NCBI GenBank assembly: GCA_026874595.1 | Contig: CM049316.1 | Coordinates: 38,017,195 to 38,081,194, forward strand | Length of the DNA stretch: 64,000 nt | DNA from: Sipunculus nudus | Taxonomy: Eukaryota; Annelida; Sipuncula; Golfingiida; Sipunculidae | Direction of reading: 5' to 3' | Shown: one piece after another, positions 33,721-45,408 of the stretch | Layout of the letters: the number at the start of each line of letters is the position of its first letter | Position numbering within the stretch: position 1 is the stretch's first letter | Made by a program: the position numbers and the translations under genes | The notes under the pieces: model-generated | The model's input: only the letters and a program-made list of their open reading frames with translations | Told to the model about the DNA's origin: nothing | The model's database searches: none

Positions 33721-34632
33721 CCCTTGAGGCAAATCGTGTCAATGCATGGCATACAGTCTATTCAGGGGCAATGTAAGGAGCTGAATCCAAATCTGCTGTA
33801 TGCCAAGCTGGCAAATGGACCAAAATGTTTCAAAATCCATGGCAACCCTTGTTTAATATCCACAAATTCTGATTTTTTTAATAAATGGCTATAACTTTGT
33901 TGATTTTTAACATTGAAATAAATACTTAAATGTAGCAAATTAATATAATGTTGTGTTAGTCCAGTTTGGTGACATTGTACAATTAATGTATTATGCTGTA
34001 TGCAAATATATGCAAATTTTATGGTAAAATTTATCACTTATCTTTAAATCCCTCCTTCCTGCAAAATATATCTTTCTTCGGCTCATAATTTATCTTGGTA
34101 AAAGAACACATTACTCGAGAAACAAACTTACGATTTTTCTAACTTACTTCTGATATTTGCATACTTATGAATCTTCATAACACCATACATCTGCAAGTTA
34201 CGGGCCGGGACATAAATATTTCTCACAATGTTCAATGCTCCTAGGTTTTTTATACGTTGATCCAAATCCAACAATTATCTTTTGAAGTTTTAATGATAAT
34301 TTGCATATTTTGCATACATTTGCATAATTTTACAGAAATACCGCTCAGTTATGACAGTTTGAACGTATTTTTTCGTAGATTATTTAAAGAAAAAGTTGCT
34401 TGCAAGTGTCTTTACGTTTTCCCCCAAATGTAAGTCCAATTGCATATTAAATGAAAAACGTTATGGATCCATAAGAGACAGGGGACTTTCAGTCATTTTG
34501 AGCTTTAGCACTGTCCGTTGTCCTTCTATGACACCATAGCTCCTGCCGATTTATTGGATTTGGATTCAGCACCTTTCATTGTCTCTGATTAGACTGTATG
34601 CCATGCGTTAACACGAAATGCCTCCAGGACTT
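33721..34632. mobile_element. Foldback/MITE-like element with about 75-base inverted repeats
   Basis: The left arm 33721-33800 (GAGGCAAATCGTGTCAATGC, ATGGCATACAGTCTATTCAG, GCTGAATCCAAATC) is the near-perfect reverse complement of 34553-34632. The interior (about 750 bases) is AT-rich with repeated TTTGCATA motifs and no open frame. Confidence 0.75.
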
Positions 34633-34815
34633 TAAATATGCACTTTTCTGATATTCTGCCTAGTCTATAATCGCAGTTAGAAGAAAATTTATTTATGAAA
34701 ATTGCTTAAAAATGGATTTGCTTTATAATATAACATATATACAATATTATTATAATTTCATAATACAGCATGTGTTATATAATTTATCGGAACTAAATAT
34801 AAATATATTACACAG

Positions 34816-34960
34816 CGGTGGACCGAGTCTCCTCCTTAAGCTGTTCGTCAGGGTACTTCAGCCCTAGTGGTTTAACACCCTGCAGCCCCTGTCCTCCAGG
34901 CAGATTCAGTTCAATACCAGGGAGCACCACGTGCACGAAATGCAACCCCGGATTCATCAG
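34816..34960 (+). CDS. Paralogue 2 exon 2, GCC2/GCC3 modules
   Basis: 145 open bases, acceptor ATTACACAG, donor GTGAGC, phases 1 and 2 as in paralogue 1. Encodes CSSGYFSPSG, CSPCPPGRFSS and CTKCNPGFI, aligned with exon 2 of paralogue 1 (YFGSNG, PPGSFS). Confidence 0.82.
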
Positions 34961-35179
34961 GTGAGCTTCTGTTACAATCGAATTATTGATAAAAAAATAA
35001 TAATTATGATAATAATAACAATGAAAATAATTTATGATAATTATGATATTAATTATTAATTGATCAATTAATTTATAATGATTATGATAATTATAATTTA
35101 TAATAGTAAAAGTAGTTAATGATGATGATGATAATAATAATAATAATAATAAATAATAAATAAATAAATTATAATTATG

Positions 35180-35410
35180 ATACAGTAGGGCGCCGTTTTC
35201 CCGGAAGCATCGGGGTACAGACTTTTTGTTCGGAAAAAAGAACTTTGGGAAAAACGGTCAAGGGACTAGCGGCAAGTTCGTACGATAGTTAATGATTGAC
35301 TTTATGCCTACCTATTAAAATTGATAATTAATAATTTTTCAGGGGTATCTGGCAATTTTAATTTTGTATTCGACAAGTTTCTCTCTGCTATTGTTTATAT
35401 TGGTAATAAG
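35180..35410. mobile_element. DNA-transposon remnant shared with 1613-2110
   Basis: TACAGTAGGGCGCCGTTTTC, TTTTTGTTCGGAAAAAAG, GGGAAAAACGGTCAAGGGAC and GGGGTATCTGGCAATTTTAA in the same order as at 1613-2110. The CAGTAGGGC end flanked by TA fits a pogo/Tc1-type end. Confidence 0.5.
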
Positions 35411-36507
35411 GAACTGAAAATGCTGAAATCCCTTGAGATGCCGTTCAAGGATTGTCAGCTTGTCATCAAAGCATAACGCCGTCCGTTTTCTCTTTTTTGA
35501 TTCAACACCTCTTCCAAATAACAGCCACGTGATCTCGTTTGGTTGGTGTTCTTCCTCACATTACAAGTGAAATGATGAATTAGATCAATAGTTGCGAGTT
35601 AAAGTAGATGACACAATTGTTCATGAAGGTGATCTGTTCTCTTGTATGGCCAGGCTCGCATTCTATGGCCGCGAAGATAAACCTGCTCGAGCATAAACGA
35701 TGTATGGATGATACCTCTTTAATGCTTATGCGAGTAAACTGCTCAGTTGTTTGGCCTGACACCCTAGCCCAAACCTAGGGTAAACTATAGGGACTAAGGA
35801 TAAACTGTCCAGCCACTTTCTAGGAATAAGGCAGCTTTTACCATTGCGCAGCTAGCTTTAGTTTTCACAACTTTGCCCAGGCGACAACATCGGCCTTGAG
35901 ACATTTAGGGTCACCACTGGGGTTAGACACGTGACTGCCGGATCTTGTGAGTCGTAATTGCTAAGTTCACAGGAGGGCAAATCATGGTTATTTTTAAGAG
36001 CCTGATTAGGAGCGAAACATGTTTAAAACGTGTGTCAAACATGTTGAAGCATCTCACGAATAAAAAAAAATTAAAGGGCCGGAGCACATGTTTTAAACAT
36101 GTCTCTATCTAAAACATATTATAAAGTAAAGCATGTCGCATCTACTTTGAAACGGCAACTAACTCCAACTTTTTGCAGTGTTTGTATAGCAAAGTTCTCA
36201 GGGCTTGAACACCAGGGTGCGGACAGAGCAAATAATTGTTACCAGACCACTGACAGCGTGGTATTGCACTCTGCATCAAGCCCAAATATTTAAATGACGC
36301 GCGATTAACACGCGGTCCATTCTTATATATGTGCATGCATGGATATAAAATATGGTCAGTGATGTTAATGATAGAAAATTTATTTTAAAAAAAATTACAT
36401 GATAGTTCTTACTCGCGGAAACAAGCAACGATTTCTCATATTTGTAATGCAATTTGACGAGTTAGATTTACTTGACACCCAGTTTCACACACACATACAC
36501 CAACACA

Positions 36508-36509
<2 letters not shown>

Positions 36510-36547
<38 letters not shown>
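36510..36547. repeat. (AT)n microsatellite at the transposon border
   Basis: Uninterrupted AT dinucleotides running straight into the TA target site of the adjacent element. Confidence 0.9.
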
Positions 36548-36550
<3 letters not shown>

Positions 36551-37791
36551 TGGAACCCCGCCATGCGACCACCCCACAATTGCGACCACCCCACAATTAC
36601 GACCACTTTGCTTGGTCCCGAATTTTTTTATGTTTATTTATGTTTAAAAATGACTCAAAATTACGACCACCCCTTAATTCAGAATTACGACCAGATATCC
36701 TGGCCCCAGCGCTAATGCGACCCCGCTAATGTGACCACCGCCGAGAAGTACTGAAACAACATTTGTCACGAGTCAATGGCTGCGCCTTGTCACAGGCGCC
36801 TTAACGAAAGATCAAAGAGGGCAACAAGGGTTCCCAACCCTAGTGTTACCCTTCCTGACTCGGTGTCCGCGCTGAGACTCGTTGAGGTGTAAGTTGTAGA
36901 TCAAAGAGGGTAACTAACGGCTGATTACCTAATGAGCCGGTCTGCCTGGCTACCTGCCCTGGGATCTTGGGCTAGCGATACTAATTGCCCCTCAGTGATC
37001 ACCTGTATTACAGCTACCAAAAGTGCGGTGGTGAGAGATTAATATTTTTACTCATCACATAATGTTCGATCCTCATTGGTCAAATTAATGATCTAGTTAA
37101 TCCTAAATGTGCTCATACCTTACTCACACTGAGTATTGAGCAGTCAGCCAAATGTATAAATACAATGCTTCCATTGGGACAAATCCGTTGTCTTGCCTTA
37201 TCAGATAAATCGCTGTCAGTTTATTTCTCTGCTGGTTCAGTTTGCGTTTAAATTGCTTGCTGTTGTGCGACCATGCCTCGGAAAGAGCGCTCCTTGAAGG
37301 AGAAAGTGGTGTTAATCAAGGCGGAAACACCAGGATGCAGTCAGCGCCAACTGGCTCAGCAGTTAAGCGTCGGTAAAACTCAAGTGCACGCAATATATAC
37401 TCAGGCAGAGGACTAAAAATATGACAGCCACGTATTATGTTCAATTTGTTCAAGTAGGTTATCTTCGTATTTTCTCTAGTGTAATTATGTGTTAATCATC
37501 AGTCACTACGTATGTGTCAATGTATATATATTTTTATCATGAATAAATATATAAAACAATTTTGTTTTCTTTTCAGATACACAAAATAAAACATTCCTAA
37601 TAAGGGTTCTCCGCTTAGTAAAATATTTTGTTATAATTCACATTAAAGATAAGCAATATATACAAACTGATACACATTAAACATCGCCGTGATATATGCG
37701 ACCAAGGTAAGAGTTTCACAAATACGACCACCCCAAAATTACGACCACTTTGCTCAGTCCCCAGGGTGGTCGTAATTGTGGGGTTCCACTG
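36548..37791 (+). mobile_element. Pogo/Tigger-like transposon, internal-deletion derivative
   Basis: Terminal inverted repeats CAGTGGAACCCC / GGGGTTCCACTG, each followed inward by several GCGACCACC or ACGACCACC motifs, flanked by TA on both sides (36546-36547 and 37792-37793), the target duplication of the Tc1/mariner-pogo superfamily. The 1,244-base element keeps a 47-codon frame with a CENP-B-type helix-turn-helix start but no DDE domain. Confidence 0.82.
37273..37416 (+). pseudogene. Truncated transposase: CENP-B/pogo-type helix-turn-helix only
   Basis: ATG at 37273, TAA at 37414-37416; 47 residues. MPRKERSLKEKVVLIKAE then QRQLAQQLSVGKTQVHAIY is the N-terminal DNA-binding helix-turn-helix of pogo/Tigger transposases and CENP-B. 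The second DNA-binding half and the DDE catalytic domain are missing. A TATAAATAC sequence at about 37154 lies upstream. A short DNA-binding peptide could be made, but this is untested. Confidence 0.7.
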
Positions 37792-37891
37792 TATAAACAT
37801 ATAAAAGTTGTTTGTATGTGTCTAACCATACACCATGCAAATTCCATGGTCTCTCTGTTTATTTAGTCTTGGCCATGTTTATGTATTTTAG

Positions 37892-38946
37892 GCCAAATTC
37901 TGGAGGAACAAACTGCCTCCCTTGCGCACCAGGATTTTATCAGAATGAACAAGGGGCGACCATCTGTAAAGCATGTCCATCAGGTACCTACCAGAACAAC
38001 GGAGGGCAGCCCAACTGCATCTCCTGCCCGCCGGGACGTTTTAACTCTCAGACCGCAAGGACATCGTGCTTATTCTGTCCACCAGGGGCCGTATCAAGCG
38101 AATATGGAAGGACCAACTGCACATTTTGCTCACCAGGGCGGTATCAGAGCTTGGCAGGACAGACATCATGTAAAACATGCCCGGCTGGTAAATACCAAAA
38201 TTTAGGAGGACAACCTTTATGCAAATATTGCCCTTTCGGTAGATACCAAAATTATTGAGGACAGAGTACTTGCAAGCTGTGCCCACCTGGGTTCTATGGA
38301 CCAATGACAGGAATGACCAACTGCACATTTTGCTCACCAGGGCGGTATCAGAGCTTGGCAGGACAGACATCATGTAAAACATGCCCGGCTGGTAAATACC
38401 AAAATTTAGGAGGACAACCTTTATGCAAATATTGCCCTTTCGGTAGATACCAAAATTATTGAGGACAGAGTACTTGCAAGCTGTGCCCACCTGGGTTCTA
38501 TGGACCAATGACAGGAATGAGTAATTGTTTTGCTTGCCCGGGAGGGAAATACCAGCCTGCAGGGGGCGCAACAACATGTGCCTCGTGCCCTCCTGGTAGT
38601 TACGCAATAGGCCTTTTCACTGGCACGATAACATGTAATCTGTGTCAGCCAGGACAGTATCAGGACTTGACAGGAGCTGCGAGCTGCAAGGCGTGTCCGT
38701 CAGGTCATGTGACCCCCGGGTCGGGAATGACCGTGTGTGAGGCATGCGCAGTGGGCACATACCAGCCTGCTTCCGGGATGAGCGCCTGTTCACCTTGTCC
38801 GGCAGGACAGTATCAGAACGAGACAGGGAGAGACAGCTGTACTGACTGTCCACCCGGGACTTACAGCAACAGCACTGGCAGCGCCATCTGTTCTTCCTGT
38901 CCTCCCGGAATGACGTCGGTTGCCCCAGGGTCCACTGCTTGCGACG
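37892..38946 (+). CDS. Paralogue 2 exon 3, large GCC2/GCC3 repeat exon with two TGA codons
   Basis: 1,055 bases between TGTATTTTAG and GTATGT, 351 codons in one frame apart from TGA at 38256-38258 and 38460-38462. About 20 modules of about 17 residues (for example CKACPSGTYQNNGGQPNC, CKTCPAGKYQNLGGQPLC). The stops fall in QNY-stop-GQST, where a neighbouring unit has QNLGGQ, so each is one G-to-T change from GGA. The exon has grown to five times the size of its paralogue 1 counterpart by tandem module gain. Confidence 0.85.
38111..38518 (+). repeat. Exact 204-bp in-frame tandem duplication inside exon 3
   Basis: Bases 38111-38314 and 38315-38518 read identical by eye, 68 codons or four modules each, and each carries the same TGA. 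The duplication is frame-neutral. Confidence 0.9.
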
Positions 38947-39651
38947 GTATGTACATGACCGTGAACTCAGTTGGTAGTTAGTATGAACTGATATGGCCTA
39001 TTTTAAGTTGAAACACTATTTAATATGAAAAACTGTTCTGTAATGGCCATCTGCATCGATATCGCTGTATACAACCGGTAATCACAATATTATGATAGGG
39101 GTGAGGAAATTTCAGATCAAGAAATACATATAATTTTACAAATCAAAGTGTAAATCACGTATCAATGGTAACAACCGTCATCCCTTTACATGACTTTACT
39201 GCCAGTCACCTTACCGTTACCACGAGAGACATGCTTTCGAGCTGTTAGACGCACAGCCGCATACAGTGTCATTGGCAGGGAGTCTCTTCTGTTCCTACTC
39301 CTATGTTTCTTTTGCAGTTTAACGACGCTCAATAGCCCTTTGGTTATCTGATCACCAATCATGTTTTTTTTCTGTAAAAAAGATCGTATAAATCTTCATC
39401 CACTTTTAATTGATTAATCTGAAATGTTTAGACACATAAAGGCAAAGCAGTCATGGCTATCAAGATGCGTAATAAATCATATTCTAGGAAAATGAAAGAC
39501 AATGACTGGTTTGAAATATAGTTTTGGAAAACGAATTGTTTACATGAGTTGGCGTTGATTAGTAATTAAGGAACGGGATAACGTAGATACACGCTAGTTT
39601 TTAATGCATTTTAGTGCTATTTTCCGGTGCTTGTTACACTATCATGCGCAG
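38947..39651. other. Intron 3 of paralogue 2
   Basis: 705 bases; nothing recognised. Confidence 0.6.
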
Positions 39652-39750
39652 CCAAGGTGTGCGGACATTACTGCTAGGAGACTGTGACCGGAAGTCGCTG
39701 TAGATGTTGCTCGGGGTATGAACTGGAGGGTGACATGTCATCTTGTCCTC
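39652..39750 (+). pseudogene. Paralogue 2 exon 4, EGF-like module with TAG
   Basis: 99 bases from a weak ATGCGCAG acceptor to GTAAGT, phase 1-1. KVCGHYC-stop-ETVTGSRC then CRCCSGYELEGDMSSC matches 51061-51171 (VCEHYSEVTETGTHC, CRCCSGY). The TAG at 39675-39677 aligns with GAG there. The upstream ATTTTAG alternative acceptor puts the exon in another frame, losing the module. Confidence 0.75.
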
Positions 39751-41405
39751 GTAAGTAACCTCATTCCTAAAGAAGGCCTCCCATCTTTCAACCAGTAAAA
39801 TCAGTAGTTATGAGGGTGCTGCCGGCCGGAATTATTTTAATCGGGCAGGAAAGATCGGCTGCAAAAATCCTTGACAATGTTGATAAATCTGAAGATAGAA
39901 CCGAAAAATCAGCTCATTTGCAACTTACCTTTCTTTTTTTTTTATTTCTGACGCAAATAATTATTCTGAAGACAAAATCAGAAGAAACCAAAATAGCCAG
40001 AGACATCTAGTGTTCTCCAGGAAAAGTCAGTAGGTGTACGGGAACTCAAAGGCCGGCGACTTTTCTGGCCGGTTAAAAAAAACGGCTAGCTAAAATAAAT
40101 ATCGGTAGATGGGAAGCCGGATTAAGAGACCGCCCATTTGCTGGCAAGTGCCACTAACATTATGCCCTTTACCTTTTCATGTTGAATATCAAAATAAAAA
40201 TATGATTTTAAGTTTGAACCTTATCGTAACGATCACTTGAGGCATTAACTAACCTTCATCGTAGGTGTCACATGTTATTTAAAGTACCAAACTCTTCCAC
40301 CAGAAGTCAGCACCGCTTTCTTTTATGCTAATAATTCAAAGATAGAAATACTGGTGATGTATTCCACTCTACATTCAAATTATATCCGTAATTGAATTTA
40401 TCCTTTACTAAGCAAACATTATTATTGTGAAACGTCCGTAAAAACAGTCTGGTAATGATAAAGTTATTTTATCGTTCTATGCTCTTAAAAACGTAGCTTT
40501 ATACAGAACGTACAGGAAACGCTATTTTAGTCGTTTCATGAAGTACTTACAAAGTTTCACTGCGCAAGTTGTTCTGGTGACTTCGGGAATGCTTCTCAGA
40601 AGTGCCTTATACAGGTAAAATCATAATGTTTCAGCTAAAAATCTTTCACCATAAGTCAGGAAAACCTGCATTTTTCTTTCGAAACATTTAGAGACAGAAA
40701 TACTGATATTGTATCAGTGTATTTAATCGCGTCTGTGCTTACACATACATACATATGCTTACATACATAGGCCTACACACATATCTATTTATTAACCTGC
40801 GCGAAGCGAAGGTTATTTTTTCACTCGATGGTGTGTGTGACTGTGGATGTGTCCGTTTGATATGAAGATATGGTATCATGGGTGTTATTGAAATTTATCA
40901 TATAGATTGGTATTGTAAAAATACCAAAGAAGTTCAATTTTTGTTTGAATCCAAGCATAAATAAAGCTCGAACGAGAATTTTATGTGTTGTTAGAGCATA
41001 TATATGTTTACAGAAGGACATGCCATGTGACGATATATCTTTGGAGCGCTAGTCATGACGTCACAGTAGACAATGGCGTCATTCCACGTGCCGTTTCCAG
41101 TTGTTGCCAGTAGTTTCCGGAAGTTGTCAGTGATCCCACGTACATCATTGGGGGGGGGGGGGGGGGGGGCATGGTTTTTGTTCGTTATGTTTTTAGTCAA
41201 ATACATCAATACCACAATGACCATGATGTTTTTTTTTCAAATTATTCAGTTAGTGAGTTCCCAAGAATTACAGAGTTTAAATTAAAATTTCTTATCACTA
41301 ACTTTGAAAACTATCTTTCGCGCAGGTTTGCCTCCCCATATTGGACACTTTTTTATTTATCCATTTGTTCATTTATATACACAATACATGTAATCCTTTA
41401 CACAG
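39751..41405. other. Intron 4 of paralogue 2
   Basis: Contains a CTGCGCGAAGCGAAGGTTAT-type repeat start (40797) and a 20-base G run (41150-41169). No exon recognised. Confidence 0.55.
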
Positions 41406-41687
41406 GTACCCATGACAACGTTGCGACTCGAGGCAAACCCAGGTAGGCAGAAGGGATTTAAGCTTCGTACCCTCAATGCCAAAGGTTTGGCAACATGCTT
41501 CGGCGCGTGCCTGCTGGATACGAACTGTCAGATAATCAGCACCCTGCCTCTGCCGGAACCTCAAAGATACAACTGTACCCTTCACAGTGTGTACAACGCT
41601 TCACTTGTGACGTCAGATCCGGGCTGGGAGGTGTACACAAATTCTCACCCAGAGTGCGACATCAATGGTTCCTCAAAAACTCTCTGA
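41406..41687 (+). pseudogene. Paralogue 2 exon 5, PAN/apple-like module out of frame with exon 4
   Basis: TTTACACAG acceptor, open from 41412 to TGA at 41685-41687. CFGACLLDTNCQIISTLPLP, YNCTLHSVYNASLVTS and GWEVYTNSHPEC are close to the PAN module of paralogue 3. From the acceptor to the shared CCAGGTAG there are 5 fewer bases than in paralogue 3, so splicing from phase 1 reads into a TAG. The alternative acceptor at CGCAG (41325) also meets a stop. Confidence 0.75.
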
Positions 41688-41750
41688 ATATACCAAGACT
41701 TTGCATATATGTTAACTGAACCTATGTTTAAAAAAATACTATTAATGGAC

Positions 41751-41756
41751 AATAAA
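41751..41756 (+). terminator. Polyadenylation signal, paralogue 2
   Basis: AATAAA 63 bases past the stop codon. Confidence 0.55.
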
Positions 41757-44039
41757 AATGCAAGTACAAATGAATATATTTAAATTTTATTTCAACTCTG
41801 TGTGTGTCGATAATAAGTATATTGCAGGTAACAGGACCACATTAATTAATACCAATAAAAAGTAATCCAAACCTCAGTTTATTAGATACTATTAGACCTC
41901 GCATGGTGACGACCATCAGTATAATTCGACCACACCGATGACACAATAATTGTATTGACCCACTAGGTGTTCGTCTTAGCGAGGTTTCGTGATATTTGTA
42001 TAAAAAAATTGTGTAAACCATCAAATGAAGACATCGGGAATAACAAAAGAGTTTCTCAAGTAGGGGGTGCTGTAGAAAGAGCCCTGATGTTCTTTCGTGT
42101 GTTCTGCATGTTTCACATATGTAAGGCTAAGGTCAGAATGCTTGATATGAAATACACTTGCGTAGTGCCATTGATCATTTCAAGCAAAGCTTTCGGCTGT
42201 AACTAAAGTATATTCCGACGACTGAAATTTTACAAAAATATTCCAAATTAGCAAAAGCACTCGAAAAAGTAAACTAAAATTAAGGTTTCTTGTCTAGGCC
42301 TAATTAACTGGTATTACCGATAACCAAACCTTTAAAATGTTTATGAAATGTTATATAATGAGCCTAGGTAAAAAATAATTGATTAATGCCATTATTGGTC
42401 ACATGCACAAAGAAAAAATATGTAAGCTGCTGATAGGTTGTTTAGTATTATAGGTATTCTGAAAACACGTGTAAGAAATTAAGTGAGGATTTTACCTCAC
42501 GGCACACCCCATGTAAATTCTCCTCAGGACCTTTTAGAACAAGACCTTGTAAATCTTGTTTGTAATAATTTCAGTCTGGAAGTTTTTCATCTTATATAAA
42601 AAACATTATCGAGAATATTTTTTATTATATAAAAAACATGGGGTCCAAATCGTCTTTGGTGCAGTGATGCCGATAAAATATATAACTTTTCTATAATATA
42701 GTCATCTACTGAGGAAATACTTTGAAGAAATAAAATGAGCAAGGCATGCAAGGAGAAAGTTTATAAAATATACTTTGTGGTTTGTCGTACTTAAAACTCA
42801 AAGATCTTAATGATAAACGATTTTGAAGTCGATTTTGAATGTAGTCTTAGGCACACATGTATGTCGTTGATTATTCATGCACACGGAAACGCAACGTATA
42901 ACTGTCAGGCTCAGTTAAGCAGAATCCAACAATATTTAACGCTTGATCGCATATTACTCGGCTAGGGTAGGACATATCTCTGACCATGTTCTTAACAGGC
43001 CAATGGGCTTGAAATGCAAAAAAATCCCCAAGGCGCCTCCTGAAGAAGCTTGACATGCGTGGAGGACATTGAAGCACAAAAGAAATAGGGGTACCTAACG
43101 GGGAAATATTGAAATTATTAATTATGTAGCATAATATGAAATAATCCCGCAATAGAAAAAAATCTTGTCCTAGAAGAGTGTACCGATGATACGTGTGCGG
43201 AATTTGGAGAATCAAATCAGAGTTGAAACAAGTAAACCAATCTGCAGAAAAAAAACAACTGCATATTAATTAGATGCTTATAGATCTTGTGAGGTTCAAT
43301 GTGAACAATTTGACTTCTGTGCACCATATATTTTCCGTTGTAACGTAAGAGTTGATTGGCCGTTATGATTCTGGGTCCATCAAGTGAGCACCTGTTTAAA
43401 ATTCATAATAAATATAGCAAGACAGGGTCCCACTGATGCAATCTTTGTGCAGCGAACCAATACAGGAAGATAGAGCTCTATAGAGTCATAGGGTGCATCG
43501 ACTGTGTGAAAGAAAAAAAAAGAAAAAGAAACATACCTTGAATATAATATCAGTAGAAATAATAACTGGAGAAGAAGGGTCTGGTTATTTCAGGATAAGT
43601 GATAGGATAACTTGTCTCTTAGACAAACATTTGGTGGTGCTAGGCCCTGTTGACCTGGTCAACAGTTGTCATGTCACATGACAAAGTTTGCCCAAAAGAT
43701 AATTGACGCAGACTTTTTAAGGGTTGTAAAACATAATTAAATGAGTAACTGATAGGTGGCAGCACTGAATGCTTCAAATTAATAGAAGTGTATCACGGCA
43801 ATATATATACGTATATAAGAATGCCGCATATGTTTCCGGAGAATTCCTACATAACCACTGGACGGAATTTTACGAAAATCGGAATTATGATCAGGTTACA
43901 TGTGAACTGATGCGCCCTTATTTTGGGTTAACCTCTGACCTTTCACCTCCGCACAGCGTCCATCTCTTTTCAAACGTCAACCCATATATCTTGAGATTAA
44001 TTTGACCAATCAGACTGAAAAAAACTGTGTAGCCCGAGG

Positions 44040-44575
44040 ATAGCTTTATATCTTACACAAAACTGGTGGCGCCATCTGCAACATGTTTTACAAAGCGTCC
44101 ATCTGTTCGTCTGCCTTGGGTTAAAAACACTCATAACTCTGTAGTGTTTTGAGTTATCCACCTGAAATTTTGCTGTCTATACATCTCTGATAGAGTTCTC
44201 GTTTATATGATATATGGCGCCACTTACAATCATGTTAACGCTGCAGTTATCCATGCTAATATCTAAAGACTGGGGCAAAATCACATCGGCAGTTGTTTGA
44301 CCAATCCACCTGAAATTAAGCATGTGTAGACATCTTAGATAGTCTTTTTTGTTCAAATGGCAGGTGGCACAACCTACAATCATGTTAACGTTGCAGACAT
44401 AAATGTTGTCCATCAGTTTGTCTGTCTGTGGTAAAAATCACTCATATATCGGCAGTGGTTTGACCGATCCGCCTGAAATTTAGCAAATGTATACATCTTA
44501 GATAGTTCTTTTATTCAAAAGGCAGGTGGCACCGCCTACAATCATGTTAACGTAGCCTGCATCCATACTAATGTG
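44040..44575 (+). repeat. Degenerate tandem repeat, about 150-bp unit, four units
   Basis: The marker GGCRCCACYTACAATCATGTTAACG (first copy most diverged) recurs near 44069, 44217, 44367 and 44529, with ACCTGAAATTT and CATCTTAGATAG blocks between. The same phrases occur in dispersed repeat B (46757, 46921). Confidence 0.65.
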
Positions 44576-45408
44576 CAATTCATTTCACCCTATTTCCCCT
44601 TACCACTCAATCCATGCCTCACTTCAGCCGTAACGCTCTGATTTTCTGCGGATACACGAAGTCGCTTTTCGAATACCCGTATTTTAATTTTTTATACTAT
44701 TATATTAAGGCTGTCCTTCCTACGATGGGGGGGGGGGGGGGGGTGCTATAGTTTGATTTATGATACATAGACCATACTTTAGGGATTAGGAACGAGAAGG
44801 GTGGTTATATATGTGTAACAAGAAACAGTTGGTAATTTAATTGAAAGCGAATGGCTCACGCGGTAAAGGTAAGTAGCGGCCTAAAGCTTGGCTATTATGT
44901 TTGTGGTAACGTGCATTCAATCCTGGAGGTCAGAGTCCCGTCGCACGAAGCACTCCGATATGTTGATTATATTTATAAATCAATTATAGAGGAAAATAGT
45001 TTATTCCTTGAAGCTTTCTGTATCTACGCCACTGAGGTGCCTTAAGCACTAACCGACAAGACCATACCCCTATTTGCCAGCGCCTTAAGTGCGTCTAACG
45101 ATATTTCTTCGATCACTTGGGTTTGCGTGTCCTCATTCACAAGAACTTTGTGGGGGTTACCATCAATGTTAACCATGGTGGATTCGGATCGAAAATCAAA
45201 CAAAGATATTCTGGCAATTACAGGCTTCATTAATTATAGAATTATTATGATCCACATATTGTTGTTTCACACTTGTTCAACTTCCTTGAACCAGAGGATA
45301 CAAGGTCGTTTCCATGGCTCCGATTTTTATATTCCACTTCCGGACTGCCCAGAGCAAATATCTAATGTTTGCATAAATTGATTATATGGTGTCTGACTAT
45401 CAACACAT

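Larger units (their letters stand above)
32925..34815. other. Intron 1 of paralogue 2
   Basis: Contains a long-inverted-repeat element (33721-34632) and, near 33515-33580, a block (AAATATTTCGGCCCC..TCCC) shared with 54030-54070. No exon recognised. Confidence 0.6.
34961..37891. other. Intron 2 of paralogue 2
   Basis: Holds an AT-rich tract (34985-35180), a pogo-like remnant (35180-35410), an (AT)n run (36510-36547) and a pogo-family deletion derivative (36548-37791). Nothing else recognised. Confidence 0.6.
32882..41687 (+). pseudogene. Paralogue 2: GCC2/GCC3-rich EGF-PAN gene with in-frame stops and a frameshift
   Basis: Exons 32882-32924, 34816-34960, 37892-38946, 39652-39750 and 41406-41687 match paralogue 1 exon for exon in order and, except the last, in phase. 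Exon 3 holds about 20 C-x2-C modules. Lesions: TGA at 38256-38258 and again at 38460-38462 (both where sister modules have a GGA glycine codon); TAG at 39675-39677 where paralogue 3 has GAG; and the last exon is five bases shorter at its 5' end than that of paralogue 3, shifting the frame. Cysteines and splice sites are otherwise preserved, so inactivation looks recent. If translated it would stop after about 185 residues. Stop recoding would not fix the frameshift, so a pseudogene or null allele is most likely. Confidence 0.78.

Noticed and set aside
35580-35762. Minus-strand frame with a GQTTEQF string resembling a pogo DDE segment
   Set aside because: The following residues do not match the expected PANCTD/LQPLD motifs, so the resemblance is too short to support a transposase call.
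38041-38607. 188-codon minus-strand frame opposite the GCC2/GCC3 exon
   Set aside because: Antisense shadow of the repeated exon; its internal repeat is the 204-bp duplication read backwards.
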